Shown: one piece after another, positions 8,905 through 17,258 of the stretch
How positions within the stretch are numbered: position 1 is the first letter of the stretch
How the letters are laid out: each line of letters starts with the position of its first letter
Assembly: GCA_023410025.1 (NCBI GenBank)
Contig: JAEYQM010000006.1
Span: 1 to 53,199, forward strand
DNA from: Bacillota bacterium
GTDB taxonomy: Bacteria > Bacillota_I > Bacilli_A > ML615J-28 > CAG-698
DNA: 53,199 nucleotides
Reading direction: 5' to 3'
Notes under the pieces: model-generated
What the model was told of the DNA's origin: nothing
Seen by the model: the letters and a program-made list of their open reading frames with translations, nothing else
Database searches by the model: none
Program-made: the position numbers and the translations under genes

Positions 8905-10168
8905 TTGTTTTCTCCTTTAAATATACCAATAGGTCTTTTTCATTTATTGTTTCTTGACTTTTAGTCATTGTATTTTTAATTGTTAGTTTACCACTGTTTA
9001 ATTCTTCTTCACCAATTATAATTATAAAGCAAGGATTAATCTTATCAGCTAATTTAAACTGTTGTTTCATTGTAATATTTTTATAATCAATCTCTGAAAC
9101 ATAACCATTTAATCTTAATTCATTTACAAGTTTTAAACTATGTAATTCTGATTTATCATCTAAGGCAATAATTTGTACATCTGTCTTAATAGCAATGTCT
9201 TTAAATAATTCTTGTTTATCCATTATAGCCATGATTCTTTCAACACCAAAAGCATAACCAATTCCTGGAATATCAAGTCCACTCATTTCTTTAACAAGTC
9301 CTGCATATTTACCACCAGCACAAATTGCTAGACCATTTAAATCATCATTACTATTAATAATATATTCAAATACCGTATCCGTATAATAGTCTAGTCCACG
9401 AACTAAATTAGTATCTACTTCATAAGGAATTTCAAAACTATCTAATACTTCTAAAACTTTATTAAAATATGTTTTTGATTCTTCATTTAAATAATCACTG
9501 ATTTTAGGAGCATTAAGTAAAACGGGATTATGTTTATCTACTTTACAGTCTAAAATACGCATTGGATTCTTTTCTAAACGACGATTACAATCACTACACA
9601 TACTAGATATATTATCTTTAAAATATTCAGACAAAACTTTGGAATAATTTTGTCTTGAAGAAAAATCACCAATTGAATTAATTTTTAATTTTATATTTTT
9701 AATACCTAATTTTTTAAAGATATTATAGGCACTAATAATTACATCAGCATCAAGTAGTGGAGTTCCTTCACCATATACTTCTACGCCAAATTGATGGAAT
9801 TCTCTAAAACGACCAGCCTGAGGACGTTCATGTCTAAACATTGGACCAAAGTAACAAAACTTTGTAAGCGGAAGATTGTTTGCATAAATTTTATTTTCAA
9901 TAAAACTTCTAGCAACAGCTGCAGTACCTTCTGGTCTTAAAGTAATACTTCTATTACCTTTATCAAGGAAAGTATACATTTCTTTCTTAACAACATCACT
10001 TTCATCCCCTAATCTTGTAAATACTTCCGTATTTTCAAAAATAGGTGTTTTAATTTCACTAAATCCAAATTTCTTGGCAAGATCTAGTGTAACCTTTTCA
10101 ACATAGCGCATTTTCAGCATCTCTTCATTATAGAAATCTTGCGTTCCTTTAACTTTTTGATAAATCAT
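8891..10168 (-). CDS. hisS: Histidyl-tRNA synthetase
   Basis: 425 residues. Class II HisRS blocks are present: KGTQDF at the N terminus, motif 2 (FGPMFRHERPQAGRFREF), the histidine-specific LVRGLDYYT, AGGKYAGL, and motif 3 near GIGYAFGVERI. The C-terminal anticodon-binding domain follows. It charges tRNA-His. First gene of hisS-aspS-tcdA. Its ribosome site is unusual: the Shine-Dalgarno GGAAGGAG lies 37 nt upstream and is separated from ATG by a hairpin (see 10169-10213). Confidence 0.97.
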   Translation of the reverse strand: MIYQKVKGTQDFYNEEMLKMRYVEKVTLDLAKKFGFSEIKTPIFENTEVFTRLGDESDVVKKEMYTFLDKGNRSITLRPEGTAAVARSFIENKIYANNLPLTKFCYFGPMFRHERPQAGRFREFHQFGVEVYGEGTPLLDADVIISAYNIFKKLGIKNIKLKINSIGDFSSRQNYSKVLSEYFKDNISSMCSDCNRRLEKNPMRILDCKVDKHNPVLLNAPKISDYLNEESKTYFNKVLEVLDSFEIPYEVDTNLVRGLDYYTDTVFEYIINSNDDLNGLAICAGGKYAGLVKEMSGLDIPGIGYAFGVERIMAIMDKQELFKDIAIKTDVQIIALDDKSELHSLKLVNELRLNGYVSEIDYKNITMKQQFKLADKINPCFIIIIGEEELNSGKLTIKNTMTKSQETINEKDLLVYLKEKTNENA

Positions 10169-10213
10169 AGTTTTATATAATTTTAAAAATAAATTTTAAA
10201 ATATACTCCTTCC
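10169..10213 (-). promoter_or_regulatory. hisS ribosome-binding site with a hairpin between Shine-Dalgarno and start codon
   Basis: On the minus strand: GGAAGGAG (10213-10206), immediately TATATTTTAAAA (10205-10194), loop (10193-10189), TTTTAAAATTATA (10188-10176), then TAAAACT (10175-10169) and ATG. The arms pair over 12 bp with one bulged A. Folded out, the Shine-Dalgarno is 7 nt from ATG. The same geometry occurs at 40237-40275. Confidence 0.6.
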
Positions 10214-10233
10214 TAAAATATTGATTTTAAGTA

Positions 10234-10445
10234 CAAAAAAAGCCCTTAAAAAAACTTAAGGACGATATTAACCGCGGTGCCACCTTATTTCATCTTACGA
10301 TGCACTCAATAGTTTTTAACGCAAACTAACGTCTTATTAGAACCTCAATAGATGTCTACATATTATTTCTTTTAAGTGTTGCACCAAACCCACTTTTCTC
10401 TAATAAAAAATTAAATAATACCTTGTCTATATCGTCGGTTTATAT
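10234..10445 (-). promoter_or_regulatory. T-box riboswitch leader of hisS-aspS, probable tRNA-Asp specificity
   Basis: The T-box core AAGGTGGCACCGCGG is at 10271-10287 on the minus strand. Stem I can be built from TATTATTT (10420-10413) with AAATAATA (10368-10361) and, below it, ATAGA (10430-10426) with TCTAT (10352-10348). The 3' side of the resulting specifier loop is TGTAGACA, so the specifier is GAC (Asp, 10356-10354) followed by the usual purine; CAT (His) overlaps it. The acceptor-pairing tetramer is UGGC, which fits discriminator G73 of tRNA-Asp rather than C73 of tRNA-His. A terminator (5' arm 10263-10256, 3' arm 10249-10242, then seven T) competes with the antiterminator. Uncharged tRNA would allow read-through. 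Confidence 0.92.
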
Positions 10446-10451
10446 ACATAA

Positions 10452-10480
10452 ATTATACCAATTTAATAATTTTTTGTCAA
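10452..10480 (-). promoter_or_regulatory. hisS-aspS sigma-A promoter
   Basis: Perfect consensus on the minus strand: TTGACA (10480-10475), 17-nt spacer, TATAAT (10457-10452). Predicted start near 10445, which begins the T-box leader. Confidence 0.9.
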
Positions 10481-10522
10481 TTTATTTTTATAACATAGAA
10501 TATAATCTATAAATTATATAAT

Positions 10523-11419
10523 TTATAAACTAAATGTAATAATAATCACAATTCCTAATGTTAATAAAGATAAACCAATTAATGATTTCTTTGTAAATTT
10601 TTCTTTTAATATTAAATAACTTAATAGCATTGTTAGTAATATTGATAGTTTATTAATGGAACTAACGGCAACTGGATTAACATTAAGAATATTTAAAGCA
10701 CTATATTCACATAACCATGCTCCACCAGTAGCAATACCGGATAATGTAAGAAATACTATTGTCTTTTTATTTATTTTTTTTATTTCTTTTATTTCACCCT
10801 TTTTTATAACAATCGCAAAGGCAAATAAAAAGACAATAATTGTTCTTAAGAAGGTTCCTAAATCACTAGGAATTCCTTTTAATCCAATCTTTACAAATAA
10901 TGCCACAATTGAAGCAAATATAGCCGAAAGAATCGAGTAAATTAACCAAGTTTTTGAAACTTCGTTTTTAACCTCTTGTCTTCCAATCATTAATATAGTA
11001 CCAAATAACATTAATATCATTGCCAATACTAACATAGCAATAGTTAATATATCACCATTATTAGTTGTTGTATCAAAAAAGAAAATAATAAATAAGATAC
11101 TTGTTAATACAAAACTTGCTTTATCAATTGGAGCAACTTTATTTATATCACCGATCTTCAAAGCTTTATAATAACAAAGCCAGCTACATCCGGTTGCAAT
11201 ACCTGATAAGATTAAAAAAATATAATTGTTTTTTGTAAGTAAGGAGAACTTAAAGATGTTTCCACTTATTATACAAATTATAACTAAACAAATTATAACA
11301 ATCCCTGTTCTATAAAAAGTTGCTAGGTTACTCTTTACATCCTTAATTCCAATCTTTGCAAGAATAACATTAAGGGAAGTAAACAAAGCTCCAAGTAACG
11401 ATAATACTATCCAAAGCAT
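10523..11419 (-). CDS. EamA/DMT-family transporter
   Basis: 298 residues, ten predicted membrane helices arranged as two repeated EamA halves (about 1-145 and 155-298). Both halves carry the family pattern of a short first helix, a small residue-rich helix (SGIATGCSWLCYYKAL; SGIATGGAWLCEYSAL) and a PVAPIDK/PVAVSSINK-like turn. Members export or import metabolites in the inner membrane, and the substrate cannot be inferred. AAGGAG precedes the ATG. It stands alone between the hisS leader and another membrane protein. A 20-nt AT palindrome lies just after its stop but has no clear T tract. Confidence 0.88.
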   Translation of the reverse strand: MLWIVLSLLGALFTSLNVILAKIGIKDVKSNLATFYRTGIVIICLVIICIISGNIFKFSLLTKNNYIFLILSGIATGCSWLCYYKALKIGDINKVAPIDKASFVLTSILFIIFFFDTTTNNGDILTIAMLVLAMILMLFGTILMIGRQEVKNEVSKTWLIYSILSAIFASIVALFVKIGLKGIPSDLGTFLRTIIVFLFAFAIVIKKGEIKEIKKINKKTIVFLTLSGIATGGAWLCEYSALNILNVNPVAVSSINKLSILLTMLLSYLILKEKFTKKSLIGLSLLTLGIVIIITFSL

Positions 11420-11448
11420 AGATTACTCCTTACATTGTTTATATAATA

Positions 11449-12090
11449 TTAAGCCTGAATAAAATCATTTTTAAATTTCAAAGTAATTAATGTTGCAATA
11501 ACACAATTTAATACAAGATTTGCCATGACACTATAAAAGAATTCTCCAGTTAATGTTGCAATCCACATATGTGGTAAATATAAAGCCACATAGATGAATG
11601 ATGGTAATGTAAATAGTTTTCCTTCAGCAAGTATTATCTGTGCATAGTATCCCTCACTTGAAAAAAATAATATAGGGAATATCCAAATTACACTAGTTAA
11701 AATAAATAACAAAATGCTCTTATTATGATCAAAATCAAAGTCATGTAATAATTTGTCTTTAAACAGAACAAAACGTAGAAAGATAAAAATCATTGCTGAT
11801 AAAAATGTCTCAATGAATCCCACATTTAAATTATCAGGTAAAAAATTAATTATTGGTTTAAAGAACAATAAAAATAGAAGTAATATAATAGAAGAACAAA
11901 TTGTTAAAATGGGTATTGTAAAAAAGGATCTGATTGAGACTAAAATTTCAAAAATACCAATAAAGAAATATTTAATTACTTTTAATATATTAATAAAGAC
12001 ATATTTAATTGCTAAGAATATATTAATAAATATTTTGTTAAAAACTAATCCAATTTTTTCCAATGTTCTAGGTTTTTTATTTTTGTTCAT
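11449..12090 (-). CDS. Multi-span membrane protein, unknown family
   Basis: The start is set at the ATG at 12088-12090 because GGAGGA lies 8 nt upstream; that purine run is itself inside the longer frame. The 213-residue product has a basic N terminus, two long amphipathic or hydrophobic helices (about 10-50), then about five further membrane segments. The pattern of repeated F/I-rich helices and the final lysine-rich loop give no family I recognise. The DMT transporter follows after 30 nt. Confidence 0.6.
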   Translation of the reverse strand: MNKNKKPRTLEKIGLVFNKIFINIFLAIKYVFINILKVIKYFFIGIFEILVSIRSFFTIPILTICSSIILLLFLLFFKPIINFLPDNLNVGFIETFLSAMIFIFLRFVLFKDKLLHDFDFDHNKSILLFILTSVIWIFPILFFSSEGYYAQIILAEGKLFTLPSFIYVALYLPHMWIATLTGEFFYSVMANLVLNCVIATLITLKFKNDFIQA

Positions 12091-12174
12091 TAGTAAATCC
12101 TCCATAAAATAGAATAAATATAATCATAAAATAGTAATGAATATATTTATTTTTAATTTACTTCTCTTGAAATA

Positions 12175-13020
12175 TTATTTCTTTAAATAATCCACAAGAA
12201 TAGTCTTATCGTCTTCTAATAAAACTTTGTGTTCTTTATATAATTTTCCTAATGCTCTCTTAAATGCAGACTTACTCATTTTAAAAACATTATAGATAAC
12301 TTCAGAATCTGAGTTAGATGTAAAGTTCATAACACCATGATGAGAGTTTAAATAATTGATAATTGTTTCACTATCATCAGTCATCATAATTTCTTTTTGT
12401 TCAATGATTGATCCATAATAATCATTATCTTTAAAATCAATTATTTTAACTTCTACTTTTTCACCAATACGGTATTCTTTTCGAAGAAGTTTATAATAAA
12501 TGAAAATAACGTTAAAATCATTTGTAAATACATTAATACCCTTATCAGTAATACGATATACATATGCAACATATTTGTTATTTACTTCTAAAGCTGAACC
12601 AGTATTTAAACTTAAGATTTCTGGTTTAGTAAGTAGTTTAATAAATAAACCGGCCCCTTTAGATTTTAATATACAACATAATTTATCTCCAACTTGAGGT
12701 TGATTAACTCCTCTTAAATCATCATTTGATAAAAGCATATCTCTACTAATGCCAATATTCACATAAACCCCTGCAGTACTAGCACCAACAACCTCACAAA
12801 TCCCTCCTTTTTCAAGAGTAATTTTAGGAGGATATACAGTCGCCGCAACACGTTTCATTTTATCCATGTATAGAAATGCGGAAATGATATCATCTGGTTT
12901 ATAATAGTTTCCATTACATTCATTATGATGAAGAAAATATTCACCAGATTCATCACTAATCATATAACCTAAATTTGTTTCTCTTAATACTTTGTACTTA
13001 CTTACTAATCCTAATTTCAT
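12175..13020 (-). CDS. CvfB-like S1-domain RNA-binding protein
   Basis: 281 residues. The N-terminal opening (LVSKYKVLRETNLGYMISDESGEYFLHHNE) and successive OB/S1-like domains, with a C-terminal winged-helix segment ending ...GALGKLYKEHKV-type, match the CvfB/YitL family. Staphylococcal CvfB binds RNA and affects virulence and growth regulation; the enzymatic role is unknown. Its ATG is at the dinB stop (shared base 13020), so it is translated with dinB. GAAGGGTG precedes it. Confidence 0.82.
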   Translation of the reverse strand: MKLGLVSKYKVLRETNLGYMISDESGEYFLHHNECNGNYYKPDDIISAFLYMDKMKRVAATVYPPKITLEKGGICEVVGASTAGVYVNIGISRDMLLSNDDLRGVNQPQVGDKLCCILKSKGAGLFIKLLTKPEILSLNTGSALEVNNKYVAYVYRITDKGINVFTNDFNVIFIYYKLLRKEYRIGEKVEVKIIDFKDNDYYGSIIEQKEIMMTDDSETIINYLNSHHGVMNFTSNSDSEVIYNVFKMSKSAFKRALGKLYKEHKVLLEDDKTILVDYLKK

Positions 13021-14225
13021 TATTTTTCACCCTTCTTCTCTTTATTACCAAAATAAATAACTTTATCATCATATAAATTATTTATTCTTTTTAATATATT
13101 TGAAACATTTTCTTGTTTTGATATTTTATTAAAATCATCAAAAATAGAGAATTGTTTTATTTCATTTTTATCTTCAGTTAATCTTGTTGCAAAGACACCA
13201 ACTAAACGAACTTCACTTATTTCATCATAATATGAATCAAATAGATCCTCAATAATGCCCCACATATCGAGACTATCATTTATTGGTGTTTCTAGACCTT
13301 TACTACGATTGATTAATTTAAAATCTCCATATTTTATTTGTATTCCTACTGTACTGGCCACTAAGTTTTTATTTACAAGTCTATTACTTACAGTATTACT
13401 CAAAACTTTTAAAGTTTCCTTAATAATCTTTACATTAATCAAATTATGATCAAATGTGTGGGAGTTACTAATTGATGAAACTTCATCAAATGAATAATAA
13501 TCAACATCAGAATTATCTATTCCTTTAGCACGATTGATTAGATATTCATACATGGCATTTCCAACTGTATCTTTTAAAGTTTTTTGATTTACTTTAAAAA
13601 TATCACCTATTGTATATACACCAATTTCTTCAAGTCTTGGTTTGGTTTTTTTACCAACACCAAACATATCACCAATTGATAAAGGCCATAATTTTTCCTC
13701 TACTTCTCGTTTTCTTAAGACTGTAATCCCAAGTGGCTTTTTCATATCTGAAGCCATCTTAGCAAGAAATTTATTAGGAGCAATCCCAATACTACATGGT
13801 AAATTATATTTTTGTAATAAATCTTTTTGTATTGTGTTTGCTAATTCAAGAGGATCTCTTGTTAAACAAACTTCTGTTACATCTAAATATCCTTCATCAA
13901 TTGAAGTTATTTCTAATTTATTTGTTATACTTCGCAAATAATTAAAGAACAATTGTGAATAGTATTGATATAATTTATAATTTGGTTCTATAACAATTAA
14001 ATTATTACATAATTTAATTGCATCCCTAACAAGCATTGTTGTTTTAATACCATATTTTCTCGCCTCATATGAAGAGGTTAAAATTATACTTTTTCTAAAT
14101 ACATCATTGTGTGCTATAACTATTGGTAAACCTTTTAAATCTTTATTATTTGCAACTTCACAAGATGCATAAAAACTATTCATGTCAATATGAAATATAA
14201 TACGATAGCTCGGAATATGTTGCAT
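13020..14225 (-). CDS. dinB: Y-family DNA polymerase (Pol IV / DinB)
   Basis: The start is at the ATG 14223-14225 (MQHIPSYRIIFHIDMNSF) with AAAGGTGAG 4 nt upstream; the frame extends 12 codons further without a site. 401 residues. Catalytic carboxylates are in HIDMNSFYASCE and SIDEGYLDVT. The helix-hairpin-helix (about GVGKKTKPRLEEIGV) and the C-terminal little-finger domain follow. It copies damaged templates with low fidelity. It is downstream of its own extended -10 promoter and is translationally linked to the cvfB-like gene. No beta-clamp motif was checked in detail. Confidence 0.93.
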   Translation of the reverse strand: MQHIPSYRIIFHIDMNSFYASCEVANNKDLKGLPIVIAHNDVFRKSIILTSSYEARKYGIKTTMLVRDAIKLCNNLIVIEPNYKLYQYYSQLFFNYLRSITNKLEITSIDEGYLDVTEVCLTRDPLELANTIQKDLLQKYNLPCSIGIAPNKFLAKMASDMKKPLGITVLRKREVEEKLWPLSIGDMFGVGKKTKPRLEEIGVYTIGDIFKVNQKTLKDTVGNAMYEYLINRAKGIDNSDVDYYSFDEVSSISNSHTFDHNLINVKIIKETLKVLSNTVSNRLVNKNLVASTVGIQIKYGDFKLINRSKGLETPINDSLDMWGIIEDLFDSYYDEISEVRLVGVFATRLTEDKNEIKQFSIFDDFNKISKQENVSNILKRINNLYDDKVIYFGNKEKKGEK

Positions 14226-14241
14226 TTTCTCACCTTTATAT

Positions 14242-14250
14242 ATTATAGCA
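14242..14250 (-). promoter_or_regulatory. dinB extended -10 promoter
   Basis: TGCTATAAT (minus strand, 14250-14242) is an extended -10 element about 17 nt upstream of the dinB ATG. No good -35 is visible, as is usual for extended -10 promoters. A LexA-type box was not seen. Confidence 0.65.
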
Positions 14251-14296
14251 TAAAAAAACAAAAATTTATATTTTTATTTATTTTTTTATTTAAGTA

Positions 14297-14305
14297 TGGT
14301 ATAAT
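14297..14305 (+). promoter_or_regulatory. Extended -10 promoter of the small membrane-protein gene
   Basis: TGGTATAAT on the + strand, ending 28 nt before the ATG. It is divergent to the dinB promoter, and both leaders carry the same AGGTGAGAAAATG start region. Confidence 0.65.
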
Positions 14306-14333
14306 ATAACTAACATTTATATGAGGTGAGAAA

Positions 14334-14528
14334 ATGAAGAAAAAGCAAACAAAAGAACCTTTTATTAAAACGCGTAAAAAATTTGATAACTCTATAGAAA
14401 TTGAAATGAAGAAAAGCCCAGCTGAAACTAAGGTTGGAAAAGTAACAGTTGCACTAATTGTTGCTGGTACAGTTCTTGTTCCACTTGCAGCATTAATATA
14501 TGTAATTGTTGAAAAAATATCTAGATAG
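14334..14528 (+). CDS. Small tail-anchored membrane protein, unknown
   Basis: 64 residues: a strongly basic N-terminal half followed by one C-terminal transmembrane segment (about 37-60). GAGGTGAG precedes the ATG, an extended -10 promoter lies upstream and an 11-bp-stem terminator follows, so it looks like a genuine monocistronic gene. I recognise no family. It occupies the space where spo0A follows spoIVB in B. subtilis. Confidence 0.65.
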   Translation: MKKKQTKEPFIKTRKKFDNSIEIEMKKSPAETKVGKVTVALIVAGTVLVPLAALIYVIVEKISR

Positions 14529-14533
14529 TTTAA

Positions 14534-14566
14534 AAATTTGACTCAATGACGAGTCAAATTTTTTTT
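14534..14566. terminator. Bidirectional terminator (small gene / spoIVB)
   Basis: AAATTTGACTC (14534-14544), 6-nt loop, GAGTCAAATTT (14551-14561) is a perfect 11-bp stem followed by a T run on the + strand and an AAAAA run serving the opposite strand. Confidence 0.9.
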
Positions 14567-15527
14567 ATTTGCATTCTTCATACATCCATTCAGCAAAAAC
14601 TCCGTATCCTAAAGATGGTGATGAAACTACGACGTGACTTAAAGCTCCAACAATCTTATCATTTTGAATAATTGGGCTTCCACTCATGCCTTGTATTATT
14701 CCTCCGGTTTGTTCAATAAGGCGAGAGTCAACAACTCTAACCTTAATCCCTTTAGTTGCTGCTTTACTTTGAGATTTAACTTCGATAATTTCAATATCAA
14801 AATATTCAATTTTATCTTTTGATATAACAGTAGCAATTTGGGCTTTACCAGTTTTTACTTTACTTGCTTTTTCTATTTCCATGCGTTTTCTTTGATTAAA
14901 ATCACGCATATGACCAAATATACCAATATTACTGTTTTTGGTAATTGTTCCAATTTCTGTAGACGTTAGTAAAGCTTGCTTTTCTCCAGGTGTGCCAGGA
15001 ATTGCTTTTCTAATGGATGAGATTGTCGAGGAGAGTAGTTTACCGTCTGATTTACCATTTTGAACACTATGTCCTAATGCAGCATATTTGTCTGTGTTTG
15101 GATTAATAAAGGTAAGGGTTCCAACTCCTAGAATCTTATCCTTTAAATATAATCCAATTGTAGATTTTCCTTTTTCATTAGAAATTACATTTATGCTTGT
15201 ATAAACATACTCTTTATCTCTTTGCAATTTTAAAGTGACGAATGTCTTATTTTCAATGTAATTTGAGACATCGTTAATTGAATTAACGACTATTCCATCA
15301 ATTGAAATAATTATATCATCTTCTTTAATATTTGAATTTTCCCATGGGTTATTCCTACCATCTTCGGTATTAACACTATAAAAACCAATTACTGTTACAT
15401 TTGAAGGAATATCAATGCCAATTGCATCGCCACCAAGTAACACATAATTATTACTAGCTTTTACATTAAACCCAAATAAAAATCCGACCAACAATATAAA
15501 TAAACAAAGGATTTTTTTAATAAGCAT
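14565..15527 (-). CDS. spoIVB: SpoIVB-type serine peptidase (S55) with PDZ domain
   Basis: 320 residues, shorter than B. subtilis SpoIVB (about 425). Signal peptide or anchor (1-25), PDZ domain (about 40-110, IKEDDIIISIDGIVV), then the S55 peptidase with His153 (LGHS), Asp267 (RVVDSRL) and Ser282 (GMSGSPI). In spore formers it is secreted from the forespore and triggers sigma-K processing. It lies directly after recN, as in Bacillus. Odd start: AAGGAGG ends only one base before this ATG, which is too close. The next plausible initiation codon with good spacing is an ATT two codons in, so the exact start is uncertain. Confidence 0.92.
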   Translation of the reverse strand: MLIKKILCLFILLVGFLFGFNVKASNNYVLLGGDAIGIDIPSNVTVIGFYSVNTEDGRNNPWENSNIKEDDIIISIDGIVVNSINDVSNYIENKTFVTLKLQRDKEYVYTSINVISNEKGKSTIGLYLKDKILGVGTLTFINPNTDKYAALGHSVQNGKSDGKLLSSTISSIRKAIPGTPGEKQALLTSTEIGTITKNSNIGIFGHMRDFNQRKRMEIEKASKVKTGKAQIATVISKDKIEYFDIEIIEVKSQSKAATKGIKVRVVDSRLIEQTGGIIQGMSGSPIIQNDKIVGALSHVVVSSPSLGYGVFAEWMYEECK

Positions 15528-15561
15528 TCCTCCTTTCTTATATATTATTTACAAAAAATCA

Positions 15562-15599
15562 AAATAAAAAAGCACCATTAAAAATTGGTAGTGGTGCTT
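15562..15599 (-). terminator. Terminator overlapping the recN stop
   Basis: AAGCACCA (15599-15592) and TGGTGCTT (15577-15570) pair over 8 bp. The loop contains the last recN codons and its stop, and TTTTTATTTT follows. Some transcripts may read into spoIVB. Confidence 0.8.
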
Positions 15600-17245
15600 A
15601 AAAATTCCATTGCTAGATTAATACTTGCTTCACTTGGATTTCCATTAGAAATCATTGAAGCAATTTCTTTTATTCTTTCATCATAATTTAAATTTTTAAC
15701 CCTTGTATATGTTTGGTTATTCTCAATCACTTTATAAATTTTAAAATGAGTTTCAGATAAACATGCTACTTGAGGTAAATGGGTAATACAAATTACTTGT
15801 GATGTTTTTGATATTGATTTAATTTTTTCACCAATACTATGAGCAATTGTTCCACTTACACCACTATCAATTTCATCAAAAATCATTAATGATTGTGATA
15901 ATTTCACGTTCATAACTGATTTTAAAGCTAACATAAAACGGCTCATTTCACCGCCTGAAGCTGTTTTTGATAATGGTTTTAATGGTTCTCCTTTATTAAA
16001 TGAAACTAAAAAATCAATTGTATCAATACCATCATTTTTAAGAATAATATTATTAGTTAATTCATTAAAAACAATTTCAAATTGAGCATTTTTAATTTGT
16101 AAATCTTGAAGATGTTCTTTAACTTTTTTTGTAATCTCACCACTAATTTTTATTCGTTTATCACGAATATTTTTAGCAAGTTCTAAAGCTTTTATGTAAG
16201 ATTCATCTGCTAATTTCTTCAATTCTTCTAAATGAAAACTATAATTCTCAATTAAATCTAATTCTTTTTTAATACTTTCAAAATACTCAATTATTTCTTT
16301 TGTTTCTTTGCGATGCTTTCTTTTTAAATCAGAATATACTGATAAACGAGAATTGATTTCATCAATTCGATTTAAATCAATATCATTATTAATTTTTAAA
16401 GCACTATTTTCTAATACTTCTTCTATTTGATAATAACTTTCTTCAATATTGTTTTTTAAATTTAAAAATCTTTGATCATATTTAGATAATTTCTCAAAAT
16501 AAGCAATACTTGAATAAAGTTTTCCTAATGCATCATCATCATAGAATATTTCATTAATTTTGGAAATACTACTTGTAATATTTTCAAAATTAGATAAATA
16601 TTGAAGTTCTTTCTTTAAGTCTTCTTCTTCATTAATACTAATGTTAGAGCGATTAAATTCATTTAATTGAAATTCAAGAAAATCAACTTTATCTCTTATT
16701 GTATTATTTTTATCTAATAACTCAAGATAATCACTTTTTCTTTTATTATATTCTAATAATAATAAACCATACTCTTCAACTAATTTATCAATTTCTGGAG
16801 TTGAAATAAATTTTAAATAATTTTTTTGATTTATTAAACCAATTGTATCATGTTGAGAATGAATATCTCCAATAAATTCACTTATGGAAATTAATTGATT
16901 TAAAGTGATAATATTATTATTTACACGACAAACACTTTTACCCGTGTTAATAATTTCTCTTTTTATAATTATTTCATCATCTTCCAGTAATTCAATCCCT
17001 AATTCTTCCAAATATTTTTTTAAATCATTTGATAGATTAGTAAATACACCTTCTACAATTGCTTTAGTTTCGGAAAATCTAATCATATCATTTGATGCTC
17101 TATCTCCAAATAAAAGACCAATTGCATCAATGATAATAGATTTACCAGCCCCAGTTTCTCCTGTTAGGACATTCATACCTTTATTAAAATCTATTTGAAT
17201 ATTATCTATTATTGCGAAATTTTTAACATTTAATGATACTAGCAT
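15578..17245 (-). CDS. recN: DNA repair protein RecN (SMC-like ATPase)
   Basis: 555 residues, normal length. The N-terminal ATP-binding half has Walker A GETGAGKS (about 29-36). Two long helical stretches (about 150-360) make the coiled coil. The C-terminal half has the ABC signature SGGEMSRFMLALK and Walker B LMIFDEIDSG. It acts in double-strand break repair, gathering DNA ends. GAGG lies 9 nt upstream of ATG. dxs ends 13 nt before it; in Bacillus tlyA and argR lie between these two genes and are missing here. Confidence 0.97.
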   Translation of the reverse strand: MLVSLNVKNFAIIDNIQIDFNKGMNVLTGETGAGKSIIIDAIGLLFGDRASNDMIRFSETKAIVEGVFTNLSNDLKKYLEELGIELLEDDEIIIKREIINTGKSVCRVNNNIITLNQLISISEFIGDIHSQHDTIGLINQKNYLKFISTPEIDKLVEEYGLLLLEYNKRKSDYLELLDKNNTIRDKVDFLEFQLNEFNRSNISINEEEDLKKELQYLSNFENITSSISKINEIFYDDDALGKLYSSIAYFEKLSKYDQRFLNLKNNIEESYYQIEEVLENSALKINNDIDLNRIDEINSRLSVYSDLKRKHRKETKEIIEYFESIKKELDLIENYSFHLEELKKLADESYIKALELAKNIRDKRIKISGEITKKVKEHLQDLQIKNAQFEIVFNELTNNIILKNDGIDTIDFLVSFNKGEPLKPLSKTASGGEMSRFMLALKSVMNVKLSQSLMIFDEIDSGVSGTIAHSIGEKIKSISKTSQVICITHLPQVACLSETHFKIYKVIENNQTYTRVKNLNYDERIKEIASMISNGNPSEASINLAMEFLSTTTNF

Positions 17246-17258
17246 ATATTAAATCCTC

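Noticed and set aside
10348..10360. Histidine (CAT) as the T-box specifier because hisS is the first gene
   Set aside because: The built Stem I puts GAC in register, and UGGC pairs with G73 (Asp), not C73 (His). Kept only as an overlapping alternative.
10503..10522. Palindrome TATAAATTATATAATTTATA after the DMT transporter as a terminator
   Set aside because: Perfect but purely AT and not followed by a T tract on the relevant strand; likely compositional.
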